Below are positions 9,096 to 19,164 of a stretch of DNA of 59,271 nucleotides, piece after piece; within the stretch, counting starts at the first letter, position 1, and every line of letters starts with the position of its first letter. The stretch is taken from contig JAUJNH010000005.1 of the NCBI GenBank assembly GCA_030448245.1, positions 2,120 through 61,390 of the forward strand. Reading direction: 5' to 3'. A program made the translations under genes and the position numbers. The notes below the pieces were generated by a model. It was not told the DNA's origin, did not search any database, and worked only from the letters and a program-made list of their open reading frames with translations. The DNA is from Acidimicrobiales bacterium. Its GTDB lineage: Bacteria; Actinomycetota; Acidimicrobiia; Acidimicrobiales; JAUJNH01.

Positions 9096-9180
<85 letters not shown>

Positions 9181-9218
9181 TGCCCGCGCCCAGCCTATCC
9201 GGCAGTAGCGTCGGCGGG

Positions 9219-9347
9219 ATGGGGGCCGTGGTCTCCCGCCGGTGGCTGCGGAGGCTCGTCGTCCTGGCGGCCGTGGCTGGCGCCGTCGCCGCCTTCCGGG
9301 AGTGGAAGCTGGCCCAGAACGCCGAGCGGTACGAGCTGCCCAGCTGA
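9219..9347 (+). CDS. 42-residue single-pass membrane protein
   Basis: MGAVVSRRWLRRLVVLAAVA begins a 42-residue frame with a basic N-terminus, one hydrophobic helix (about residues 13-28) and a short polar tail ending ELPS. It has a plausible start with GGCGGG upstream and sits between tRNA-Leu and fabD. The codon use matches its neighbours. It could be a conserved small membrane protein; no family is recognised and it may not be real. Confidence 0.45.
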   Translation: MGAVVSRRWLRRLVVLAAVAGAVAAFREWKLAQNAERYELPS

Positions 9348-9463
9348 CGGACCGGGCCTTCCGAGGCGCTGTCGCCCGACACCGGCTGTTCACGTAACGG
9401 TGGGCACCCTGCGAAGGTCACATCCTCAACCAGGCCCGCCGCCAACGACGGAGGACCCCTTCG

Positions 9464-10648
9464 ATGCTCGTCTTCACCTTCCCCGGCCAGGGGAGCCAGC
9501 GACCCGGCATGGGCGCACCGTGGGTCGACCACCCCAGCTGGGAGCTGGTGGCCGACGCCAGCGACGCCGTCGACCGTGACGTGGCCGGTCTGCTGCTCGA
9601 CGCCGACCAGGACGAGCTGACGCAGACCCGCAACGCCCAGCTGGCCTGCTTCACCCTCTCCATGGTCGTCCTCGACGCCATCGAGCGGACCGGGCTGGCC
9701 CCGGTGGCCACCGCCGGCCACAGCCTCGGGGAGTACTCGGCGCTGGTGGCCGTCGGCGCCCTCGCCTTTGACGAAGGGGTCCGCCTGGTCGCCGAGCGGG
9801 GTGAGGCCATGCAGATGGCCGCCGAGGACCAGCCCGGGACGATGGCCGCCGTGCTGGGCCTGGAGGTCGAGCAGTGCTGGGTGGCCTGCCGCCGGGCCGA
9901 CGCCGACGTGTGGGTGGCCAACGACAACGCGCCGGGGCAGGTCGTGATCGCCGGCGACCCCGACGGGGTAACCCGAGCAGGTGAGATCGCCCGCGAGCTG
10001 GGAGCCAAGAAGGTCATGAGGTTCCCGGTGGGCGGCGCCTTCCACACCCCGCTGATGGCTTCCGCCCGCACCCGGCTGCGCAAGGCGATCGCCAACTGCC
10101 GCTTCACCGACTGCGAGGTGCCAGTGGTGGCCAACGTCGACGCCACCGCCCACCGCGACGCCGAGGACTGGCCGGCGCTGCTCAGCGCCCAGCTCTCCAG
10201 CCCGGTGCTGTGGCGCCAGACCCTGTCGGAGCTGGGTGCCCTCGGTGCCACCCACGTGGTCGAGGTCGGTCCCGGCGGCGTGCTCACCGGCATGGCCAAG
10301 CGCGGCCTGGCCGGCGTCACCACGCTGCCGGTGGGCACGCCCGACGACGTCGACAGGCTCCTGGAGGCGATGGCGCCCACCGCCCACATCTCCTCGCACC
10401 CGCTGCTCAACGACGGCGAGCACCTCTTCGTCCGGGAGCGCCTCGTCGTCGCCCCCGCCGCCGGGGTGTTCACGCCCGACCCCGACGTGCCGGCCGAGGG
10501 CGGCCAGCTGCAGGTCGGAGGCCTGCTCGGCACCGTCAACGGCACCGAGGTCCGCAGCCCCTTCTCCGGGGCACTGCAGGGCATGCTGGCCGTAGGTGGC
10601 GAGAGGGTCGTCGACGGCCAGCCCATCGCCTGGCTGCTGGCCGGATGA
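9464..10648 (+). CDS. fabD: malonyl-CoA:ACP transacylase with C-terminal lipoyl/biotinyl-like extension
   Basis: 394 residues, about 85 longer than usual FabD. Residues 1-300 carry FPGQGSQRPGMG, the nucleophile Ser in GHSLGEYSAL (about 87) and the catalytic His in GGAFHTPLM (about 193). It loads malonate from malonyl-CoA onto ACP to start fatty acid elongation. From about residue 335 the protein continues into VGGLLGTVNGTEVRSPFSG and GERVVDGQPIAWL, which matches half of a biotinyl/lipoyl domain; where the modified Lys would be, the sequence has Thr. GGAGG precedes the ATG. The stop overlaps the fabH start (ATGA). Confidence 0.93.
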   Translation: MLVFTFPGQGSQRPGMGAPWVDHPSWELVADASDAVDRDVAGLLLDADQDELTQTRNAQLACFTLSMVVLDAIERTGLAPVATAGHSLGEYSALVAVGALAFDEGVRLVAERGEAMQMAAEDQPGTMAAVLGLEVEQCWVACRRADADVWVANDNAPGQVVIAGDPDGVTRAGEIARELGAKKVMRFPVGGAFHTPLMASARTRLRKAIANCRFTDCEVPVVANVDATAHRDAEDWPALLSAQLSSPVLWRQTLSELGALGATHVVEVGPGGVLTGMAKRGLAGVTTLPVGTPDDVDRLLEAMAPTAHISSHPLLNDGEHLFVRERLVVAPAAGVFTPDPDVPAEGGQLQVGGLLGTVNGTEVRSPFSGALQGMLAVGGERVVDGQPIAWLLAG

Positions 10649-11595
10649 CCTCGACGCGAGGGATGGCCGTCACCGGCCTCGGCACGGCGCTGCCGCCCAC
10701 CGTCCTCACGAACGCCGACCTCGAGCAGACCCTCGACACCAGCGACGCCTGGATCACCGAGCGCACCGGGATCCGCGAGCGACGGGTCGACGGCAGCACC
10801 GGAGAGCTGGCCGTGCAGGCGGCTCGGGCCGCGCTGGCCGACGCCGGGGTCGAGGCGGAGTCGGTCGACCTGCTCATCCTCGCCACCGAAACCCCCGACG
10901 CGCTGATGCCCGCCACCAGCGCGTCGGTCGCCGGAGAGCTGGGCCTGCGCTGCGGGTCGTTCGACCTCAACGCCGCCTGCGCCGGCTTCACCTACGGCCT
11001 GGTCATCGCCGAGCGGCTGGTGGCCGGTGGCCTCGACCGAATCCTGCTGGTGGGCTCGGACAGCATGTGGTCGATCACCGACCACGACGACCGGAACACG
11101 GCCGTGCTGTTCGGCGACGGCGCCGGGGCGCTGGTGCTCGAGGCCACCGCCGACGACAGCGCCGGCGTGCTGGGCTGGGACGCCGGGACCGACGGGACGC
11201 TGGGCAGCGTCCTGGCCTGCGACATCGGCGGCACCATCAGAATGGACGGCCAGACCGTGTTCAAAAAGGCGGTGCGGGTCGTCGTCGAGTCCTGTGCCGC
11301 CGCCCTCGAGAAGGCCAAGCTGGCGGGTGACGACGTCGACGTGTTCGCCCCCCACCAGGCCAACGTCCGCATCATCGACGCCTCGGCGCGACGACTGGGC
11401 ATCCCGGGCGACCGCTGCGCGGTCGTGCTCGACCGCACGGGCAACACCAGCGCCGGGTCGATCCCGCTCGCCCTGGCCGACGCCAGGGAGCGAGGGCGCC
11501 TCCACGACGGCGCCATCGTGCTGGTCAGCGGCTTCGGCGCGGGCATGACCTGGGCCAGTGCCGTGCTTCGCTGGGCCTCTCAACCCATCCCCTAG
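10645..11595 (+). CDS. fabH: beta-ketoacyl-ACP synthase III
   Basis: 316 residues. The catalytic triad is complete: Cys in NAACAGFTYG (about 112), His in HQANVRI (about 237) and Asn in GNTSAGSIP (about 267). It condenses an acyl-CoA primer with malonyl-ACP, the first step of type II fatty acid synthesis. The ATG overlaps the fabD stop by four bases, so translation is coupled. The N-terminus TSTRGMAVTGLGTALPP is normal. FabH primer preference (straight or branched) cannot be read off with certainty. Confidence 0.95.
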   Translation: MTSTRGMAVTGLGTALPPTVLTNADLEQTLDTSDAWITERTGIRERRVDGSTGELAVQAARAALADAGVEAESVDLLILATETPDALMPATSASVAGELGLRCGSFDLNAACAGFTYGLVIAERLVAGGLDRILLVGSDSMWSITDHDDRNTAVLFGDGAGALVLEATADDSAGVLGWDAGTDGTLGSVLACDIGGTIRMDGQTVFKKAVRVVVESCAAALEKAKLAGDDVDVFAPHQANVRIIDASARRLGIPGDRCAVVLDRTGNTSAGSIPLALADARERGRLHDGAIVLVSGFGAGMTWASAVLRWASQPIP

Positions 11596-11630
11596 GCTTG
11601 GTTGGACCCTCGGCAAAGGAGACCGCAACG

Positions 11631-11873
11631 ATGGATCGCGAAGAGGCGTTCACGAACTTCCGCAAGGCGGCGGTCGAGGTGCTTCGCGTGGAGGAGGACA
11701 AGGTCGTGCCCGAGGCCAGCTTCGCTGACGATCTCGACGCCGACAGTCTCGACCTGGTCGAGTTCGTCATGAAGCTCGAGGAGGAGTTCGACGTCGACAT
11801 CGACGAGAGCGAGCTCGAGGGCGTCACCAAGGTCGAGCAGGCCTTCGACCTCCTGCTGTCGAAGCTGGGCTGA
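11631..11873 (+). CDS. acpP: acyl carrier protein
   Basis: 80 residues, acidic, four-helix ACP. The 4'-phosphopantetheine attachment Ser is in DADSLDLVEF (about residue 38). AAAGGAG lies nine bases upstream of the ATG, a strong site that suits the high ACP demand; an in-frame GTG at 11598 would add eleven residues before this site and is less likely. It carries growing acyl chains between FabD, FabH and FabF. Its stop overlaps the fabF ATG (TGATG). Confidence 0.95.
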   Translation: MDREEAFTNFRKAAVEVLRVEEDKVVPEASFADDLDADSLDLVEFVMKLEEEFDVDIDESELEGVTKVEQAFDLLLSKLG

Positions 11874-13063
11874 TGCTGGTCGCCCCCGGCACCCAGGGTC
11901 AGCGAGTCGCCGTCACCGGCATCGGCGTCGCAGGGCCGGGCGGCGTGGGCTGCGAAGCGTTCTGGGCGGGCCTGCACACGCCGGCACGCGAGGGGTTCGA
12001 GCGGCGGGTCGAGGGCTTCGACGCCACCCACCTCTACGGCGAGAAGGAGATCCGCCGCGTCGACCGGTTCAACCAGCTGGCCATGCACGCCGCCACGGAG
12101 GCGCTCGAGCAGGCCGGTGAGCTGCGAGCCGATCCCGACCGGATCGGCACGATGGTCGGCACCGGGGTCGGCGGCCTCCAGACCCTCGAGGACCAGATCA
12201 TCAACGGCCACGAGAAGGGCTTGAAGCGGGTCTCGCCGTTCCTCGTGCCCAGCATGATGAACAACGCCGGGGCGGCGGGCATCTCGATGCGCTTCGGGTT
12301 CCGGGGGCCGTGCGAGACCGTCGTCACGGCCTGCGCCGCCGGTACCCACTCGGTCATCAACGGTGCCCGCCTGGTGGCCTCTGGCCGCTGCGACGTGGTC
12401 GTCGCTGGGTCGTCCGAGGCCCCCCTGTCCCCCACCGGCGTCGCCGCCTTCACGAACATGACAGCCATCACCAAGAGCGGCTGGAGCCGGCCCTTCGACG
12501 CTCGCCGCGACGGCTTCGTCATCGCCGAGGGTGCCGGCATCCTGGTGCTCGAGGCCTGGGACCAGGCGGTGGCCAGGGGCGCCACCATCCTGGCCGAGGT
12601 CATGGGAGGCGCCTCCACCGCCGACGCCCACCACATCACCGCTCCCGCGCCCGGGGGCAGCGGGGCGCTCACCTGCATGCAGCAGGCGATCGAGGACGCC
12701 GGGATCAGCCCCGACGCCGTCCGCCACGTCAACGCCCACGGCACCTCGACCACCCTGAACGACGCCGCCGAGGCCGAGGCGCTGGGCAAGCTCTTCGGCA
12801 CGCCCGGGCCTCCCGTCACCTCCACCAAGGGCGTCACCGGTCACGCCCTGGGCGCGGCCGGGAGCATGGAGGCGGTGATCGCGGTGCTGACCATCCTCAA
12901 GCGGTCGATCCCGCCCACGGTCGGCACCGACGCGCTCGACCCCGAGCTCACCCCCATCGACCTCGTGCTGGGCGAGGACCGCCCGTGGGAGCCGGGGCCG
13001 GTCATGTCGAACTCGTTCGGGTTCGGCGGCCACAACGGCACGCTGGTCATCGGCCCCGCCTGA
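11873..13063 (+). CDS. fabF: beta-ketoacyl-ACP synthase II
   Basis: 396 residues. The Cys-His-His triad is present: TACAAGTHS (Cys about 153), NAHGTSTTLND (His about 288) and TGHALGAAGS (His about 323). It elongates acyl-ACP with malonyl-ACP. One-base overlap with acpP shows translational coupling; it closes the fabD-fabH-acpP-fabF operon. fabG, fabI and fabZ are not here. The next gene is convergent. Confidence 0.95.
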   Translation: MLVAPGTQGQRVAVTGIGVAGPGGVGCEAFWAGLHTPAREGFERRVEGFDATHLYGEKEIRRVDRFNQLAMHAATEALEQAGELRADPDRIGTMVGTGVGGLQTLEDQIINGHEKGLKRVSPFLVPSMMNNAGAAGISMRFGFRGPCETVVTACAAGTHSVINGARLVASGRCDVVVAGSSEAPLSPTGVAAFTNMTAITKSGWSRPFDARRDGFVIAEGAGILVLEAWDQAVARGATILAEVMGGASTADAHHITAPAPGGSGALTCMQQAIEDAGISPDAVRHVNAHGTSTTLNDAAEAEALGKLFGTPGPPVTSTKGVTGHALGAAGSMEAVIAVLTILKRSIPPTVGTDALDPELTPIDLVLGEDRPWEPGPVMSNSFGFGGHNGTLVIGPA

Positions 13064-13096
13064 CCCCGGGTCGAGGTCAGGCGGGCGAAAGCCGGT

Positions 13097-13387
13097 CTAG
13101 GCGTCGGCGATCTGGCGGAAGGCCTCGGCCTTCATCCGCCGCTCGGCCATGCGGCGCTTCCAGAACGGCTGCTTCCAGTGACGGCGCCCCCGGCGGGCCG
13201 AGCTGCCGGCAACCGGCTTCTCCGACCGGTGGGCGTGGAGGTGGTCATGGCCCTGGAAGGGCAGCACGGCCTCGTCGCCCTCGGCGAGGAGGACCTGCCG
13301 CGCCACCCGCCGCTTCCGCCGATGCTCCTTCAGCCGCTCATCCTTGTGCAGGATGTCTTGCCGTCCCTCTCGGTGTCGTCTGCTCAC
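13097..13387 (-). CDS. small basic protein of unknown function
   Basis: 96 residues from a GTG at 13387, chosen because AGGAG lies eight bases upstream; the longer frame lacks such a site. The protein is rich in Arg, Lys and His (HREGRQDILHKDERLKEHRR near the start, RRHWKQPFWKRRMAERRMK near the end) and has no Cys or membrane segment. It could bind nucleic acid, but this is only composition. Its 5' end overlaps the 3' end of the acetyltransferase frame by about 50 bases, so one of the two ends may be misplaced. Confidence 0.5.
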   Translation of the reverse strand: MSRRHREGRQDILHKDERLKEHRRKRRVARQVLLAEGDEAVLPFQGHDHLHAHRSEKPVAGSSARRGRRHWKQPFWKRRMAERRMKAEAFRQIADA

Positions 13388-13931
13388 AGGCAGATCTCCT
13401 CTCGGTGGGGTTGTCTGAGCATCGCTGAACGGGCTCGGAAAGGCAAGGATCGCCTCGTCCCGTTTGCGCCTTCTGGTAGCAACGACTGTCTTCCTCGTCC
13501 TTGTACTCACCGTACTTCGGGATCGGCGTCCAGCCCGACGTCTCGTACAGGCGCAGCGCCTCGGGCTGGGCCGTGCCCGTCTCCAGCCACAGCGTCCCGT
13601 AGCCGAGGCGGTCCGCTGCGGCCTCGAGCCCGGCGAGCAGCACCCGGCCCAGCCCTCGTCCCCGGTGGGCCGGCTCGACGTACATCCGCTTGATCTCGCC
13701 GACGCCCGGTGGCGCCTCGGCGCAGCGCCGGATCCCGCCGCAGGCGACCGCCACCCCGTCGACCTCGCCCACGAGGAAGGTGCCGTCGGGCGGGATGAAC
13801 GAGCCCGTGGGTAGGGCCTCGGTCTCGCCGCACGGGGCCGGGCTGCCGTAGCGCTGGCAGATCTCGCTCCAGCACCGGAAGACCAGGGAGCTGGCCACCG
13901 GATCGTCGAGCCCGGTGGCCCGCAGCAGCAT
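13338..13931 (-). CDS. GNAT family N-acetyltransferase
   Basis: 197 residues. The acetyl-CoA site is IKRMYVEPAHRGRGLGRVLL (motif A, RGRGLG), followed by LYETSGWTPIPKYGEY (motif B). Substrate unknown. The last 40 residues after CYQKA are not like the family and overlap the next gene, so a late frameshift or natural tail is possible. The ATG at 13931 shares its A with the bcp stop (TGATG), which makes this a coupled second gene after bcp. Confidence 0.85.
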   Translation of the reverse strand: MLLRATGLDDPVASSLVFRCWSEICQRYGSPAPCGETEALPTGSFIPPDGTFLVGEVDGVAVACGGIRRCAEAPPGVGEIKRMYVEPAHRGRGLGRVLLAGLEAAADRLGYGTLWLETGTAQPEALRLYETSGWTPIPKYGEYKDEEDSRCYQKAQTGRGDPCLSEPVQRCSDNPTERRSACEQTTPRGTARHPAQG

Positions 13932-14386
13932 CACCCGGCGACGGACTCGACCAGCCGCAGCGGGGTGTCCTTGGGGCTGATCTTGTACCAGGCGCCCGAC
14001 AGCGTCCCGTCCTCGTCGACCAGGAACGCCGACCGCTCGATGCCCAGGTAGGTCCGGCCGTACATCGACTTCTCCTTCCACACCTCGTACGCCTCGGCCA
14101 CGGTGTGGTCCTCGTCGGACAGCAGGGGGAAGCCGATGTCGTACTTGTCCTGGAACCGCTTCAGCTTCCTGGGCGGGTCGGGGCTGATGCCGAGCACCGC
14201 GGCGTCGCCGATGTCGGGGAGGACCTTGGTGAGCTCGCACGCCTGGGTGGTGCAGCCCGGCGTGTCCGCCTTCGGGTAGAAGTACACGAGCACCTTGCGC
14301 CCCGAGAGGCCGCTCAGCTCCACCACGTTCCCGTCCTGGTCGGGGAGCGAGAAGGTCGGAGCGGTATCACCTGCCGAAAGCGCCAT
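13931..14386 (-). CDS. bcp: thioredoxin-dependent peroxiredoxin, Bcp/PrxQ type
   Basis: 151 residues. The peroxidatic Cys is in PKADTPGCTTQACE and a resolving Cys lies five residues on, the usual Bcp spacing; FSLPDQDGNVVELSGLSG and FYPKADTPG are family hallmarks. It reduces hydroperoxides with thioredoxin in the cytosol. The start MALSAGDTAPTF is preferred over an upstream ATG at 14416. Divergent from the UbiB-like kinase, 54 bases apart. Confidence 0.93.
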   Translation of the reverse strand: MALSAGDTAPTFSLPDQDGNVVELSGLSGRKVLVYFYPKADTPGCTTQACELTKVLPDIGDAAVLGISPDPPRKLKRFQDKYDIGFPLLSDEDHTVAEAYEVWKEKSMYGRTYLGIERSAFLVDEDGTLSGAWYKISPKDTPLRLVESVAG

Positions 14387-14440
14387 GCGGGCGAACCTAA
14401 CCCCCGGGTACGGCAACGACGACCACTAGGTTCGCCGTCG

Positions 14441-16069
14441 ATGGAGGAGCGCTCGGCCGACCAGGACATCGGGTCGTTCACGAGCAACGGGCCGTGGGTG
14501 GTGGTGCCCGACGAGCTCCGGTGGCGGCAGGGCCTCGCCGCCGTGCGCAGGACCACCCACGAGGAGGTGCCCAGGCTCATCCGCCACCGGCGCCTGCCGC
14601 CGGGGGCTCGGGTCGTGTACGTCGCCCGGCTGCTCGGGTCGGCCCTGCTCGCGTGGTACGCCCTGGAGCGGCGGCGGGCGCCCGGCACCCCGGCCAGCCG
14701 CACCGGGCTGTCCCGGCGCCTGCGCAAGGCGTTCGAGCGCCTGGGGCCGACCTACATCAAGCTCGGCCAGATCATCAGCTCGGGCGAGGGGATCTTCCCC
14801 GAGGAGCTCGTCCGCGAGTTCCGCCTGCTGCGTGACCGTGTTCCCGCCGAGGCCTACGAGGACGTGGTGAAGATCGTCGAGGCCGACCTCGGCCGGCCGC
14901 TCGACGCGGTGTTCTCGGACTTCACCACCGAGCCCATCGCCGCCGCCTCGATCGCCCAGGTCCACGCCGCCCACCTCATCGACGGCACCCCCGTGGTCGT
15001 CAAGGTGCAGCGGCCCGCCGTGGCCGACATGGTGCGGCGTGACCTCGCCGCCATGAGCTGGATCGCTCCCTGGCTCATCGGCCGCATCCCGGTCTCCGCG
15101 CTGGCCAACCCGCCGGCCCTCGTCGAGCTCTTCGCCGAGACCATCGTCGAGGAGCTCGACTTCCGGCTTGAGGCCGAGAACATGCTCGACATCGCCCGGG
15201 TGCTGGGGCGGGCCGAGGAGCGGGCCGTCGTCGTGCCCCGCCCCCACCCGACCCTGGTCACCAAGCGGGTGCTGGTCATGGAGCGCCTCTCCGGGTTCTC
15301 CTTCGACGACGTCGAGGGCATGAGAGCGGCGGGCGTCGACACCCGAGCCGTCGTCCGGGCCTGCATGATCACGCTGCTCGAGGGCTGCATGCTGCACGGC
15401 GTCTTCCACGGTGACCTGCACGGCGGCAACCTGCTCGTGCGGGCCGACGGCAAGGTGGCGCTCCTCGACTACGGCATCACCGGCCGGCTCACCGAGGCTC
15501 GCCGGCTGGCCTTCCTCCGCCTGCTCGTGGGGGGGACGCTCAACGACGTGCGGATCCAGCTGAGCGCCCTGATCGACCTCGGCGCCCTGCCCGTCGGCAT
15601 CGACCTCGAGGCCGTCATCACCGACCTCGAGCTCGAGGGGCCGATCAAGGATCCGACGAACATGTCCAGCGACGAGCTGACGCGCGAGCTGCAGCAGCTG
15701 GTCAAGAAGCTGCTCGGGTACGGCGCCAAGATGCCCAAGGAGCTGATGCTGTTCGTCAAGGACATGCTCTTCATCGACGGGGCGCTGGCCACCCTCGCCC
15801 CCGACGTCGACCTGTTCGCCGAGATCACCTGGATCGCCATGTGGTTCGCCGAGCAGCACGGCGAGAAGATCGCCGCCGAGATGGGGATTGACCTGTCGAC
15901 GGCCGCGGTCGACCTCGACGGCCTGCGGGCGTCCATCGGCGTCGACTCGAGCGTGCAGACCCTGACCCACCGCGAGCTGCAGCAGCGGCGCGAGATCATC
16001 CGCAAGCGCTTCGAGGAGGACAAGCCCACGCTGCGCTCCTGGCGCCGGCGGGCGCGCGCCAAGTCGTGA
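14441..16069 (+). CDS. ABC1/UbiB family atypical kinase
   Basis: 542 residues. Family motifs are in order: KLGQIISS (KxGQ, about 107), AAASIAQVHAA (Ala-rich loop), VVVKVQRP (Lys, about 187), EELDFRLEAEN, HGDLHGGNLL (catalytic Asp and Asn, about 325) and LLDYGITGRL (DxG-like). These proteins have ADP/ATP-binding atypical kinase folds and are linked to quinone or lipid metabolism. The C-terminal helical region after residue 400 is soluble here, without the membrane pair seen in UbiB. Exact role in this organism is unknown. Confidence 0.88.
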   Translation: MEERSADQDIGSFTSNGPWVVVPDELRWRQGLAAVRRTTHEEVPRLIRHRRLPPGARVVYVARLLGSALLAWYALERRRAPGTPASRTGLSRRLRKAFERLGPTYIKLGQIISSGEGIFPEELVREFRLLRDRVPAEAYEDVVKIVEADLGRPLDAVFSDFTTEPIAAASIAQVHAAHLIDGTPVVVKVQRPAVADMVRRDLAAMSWIAPWLIGRIPVSALANPPALVELFAETIVEELDFRLEAENMLDIARVLGRAEERAVVVPRPHPTLVTKRVLVMERLSGFSFDDVEGMRAAGVDTRAVVRACMITLLEGCMLHGVFHGDLHGGNLLVRADGKVALLDYGITGRLTEARRLAFLRLLVGGTLNDVRIQLSALIDLGALPVGIDLEAVITDLELEGPIKDPTNMSSDELTRELQQLVKKLLGYGAKMPKELMLFVKDMLFIDGALATLAPDVDLFAEITWIAMWFAEQHGEKIAAEMGIDLSTAAVDLDGLRASIGVDSSVQTLTHRELQQRREIIRKRFEEDKPTLRSWRRRARAKS

Positions 16070-16081
16070 GCCGGCGCCAGC

Positions 16082-16556
16082 TCAGGCGGTGAAGAGGCGA
16101 GGAACGCCAGGGCGCTCGACCGGGTTCGGCGAGATCGAGAACCGCCGGGGGAACCGGCGCTCGTAGGGCAGCAGGGCCACCCGGGCATCACCCGAGGTGT
16201 CCTCCAGGTCGACCCGTATGACCAGGCCCAGCTCGGCGTCGCCGCGCACGTCGACGCAGGTCCCGGCGGCCCGGAGCCGGCCGCCGGAGGCCTCCTCGCG
16301 CAGCTCGGCCACCAAGGCGTCGAGCAGGCCGCCCGGATCCGCCGCGTCGGCCTTCTCCGGCGGAGCCGCCACCAGTTGCTCGGTGCCGTCCTCCAGCCAG
16401 ATCACCCCACCGAAGGGGAAGAAGCGGCCCTTCCGGCGCAGGAGCACGATGGCCATGCCGAACAGGAGCCGGGCTAGACGCTCGAGGTCGTCGGCGGTGT
16501 CGTCGGGGTCGAGCTCGGTAGGGCTTTCGATGGGACAAGCGTAGGATCGCTCTCTT

Positions 16557-16576
<20 letters not shown>
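16082..16576 (-). CDS. conserved hypothetical protein
   Basis: The convincing part reads [20 protein letters not shown] then [20 protein letters not shown] and ends [12 protein letters not shown]. In-frame starts are few: the ATG at 16576 gives 164 residues but overlaps the divergent typA start by 20 bases; the ATG at 16456 would cut off the first helix. A non-standard start between them is possible. One moderately hydrophobic helix ([10 protein letters not shown]) is present, but the rest is soluble. No family recognised. Confidence 0.55.
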
Positions 16577-18401
<1,825 letters not shown>

Positions 18402-18807
18402 CCAGCAGCCGGCCGGCCGGACATAGGAAGCGCAGGGTGAGCGAGCACGTCCGCCTCCTGGGCCCGGGCCCTTCCCGAACCGACGTTCGGTACCCGCCAC
18501 AAGCCGTCGTGGCGTCGAACGCTCGCGTACGCGAGCGCCCTCGATCGGCACTCTGGGCGCTCCTTGGCGGTTGACGCCCGAGCTATTGGGCGCACGTTAT
18601 GGGGCGGGATGGCACGCACTACGCCGGATATAGAGCGTTCCGAGGTGCGCCGTGACCCGGCGATGGAGACAGGCTCACCAGGGGACCAGTCGTCCTGGAT
18701 GGCGTGATCGCTCCTGCTCTCCGACTGGGTGGAGCGAAGGCACGTGAGGCACGACGTGAAGTCTCGCGGCAGCGTAGGCACCGGGGCGGCGTCCGGGACG
18801 TCCGGTT
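18402..18807. other. gene-free stretch downstream of typA
   Basis: About 400 bases with no credible coding frame. It contains an 18-base perfect palindrome (listed separately) and a second small hairpin near 18568-18590 (GCCC...GGGC). The remains of the ECF sigma gene begin at its right edge; some of this DNA may be the unrecognisable rest of that gene. Confidence 0.4.
18520..18537. repeat. 18-bp perfect palindrome
   Basis: CGCTCGCGTACGCGAGCG is its own reverse complement. It lies about 120 bases after the typA stop in gene-free DNA. With no loop and no T tract it is more like a dimeric protein-binding site than an intrinsic terminator, though a hairpin is possible in RNA. Confidence 0.6.
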
Positions 18808-18942
18808 CTATCCTTCAGCGTTCAGAGTCGCCCGATGGCCGGGGGCCGCGAGCGACGCCCACAGCCGCCCGGCAGCCCAACCCGCACCGGCCTGGGCCGC
18901 CGACAGGACCTCGTCGAACGACTCAGCGACCCGATCAGGCAC
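18808..18942 (-). pseudogene. 5' fragment of an ECF sigma factor gene
   Basis: From a GTG at 18942 the frame reads VPDRVAESFDEVLSAAQAGA then GWAAGRLWASLA, the characteristic first helix of region 2 in actinobacterial ECF sigma factors. After about 37 residues the family resemblance ends abruptly and a stop follows at residue 45. No later sigma motif is visible in any frame on the minus strand downstream. A truncated remnant, lying upstream of and divergent to the subtilase gene. Confidence 0.5.
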
Positions 18943-19164
18943 CCGGCCACCCTGTCCCCTCACGACCTCCCGCATCGGCCGCATGTCCCACTTCCTGAGC
19001 AATCACCCCCAATGTCACCCCCAGGCTGGCGCCCGTCGTCTCCCGGCGGAGCTTCAGGCCTCGCGGGTGGTTGCCGATGAGGAACCGAACCGATGTGCGG
19101 TCGACTGCTTCAACGCACCCCACACCATCCCGCAGTTGCGCTTCACCCAGCCCCGGAGGGCCCG

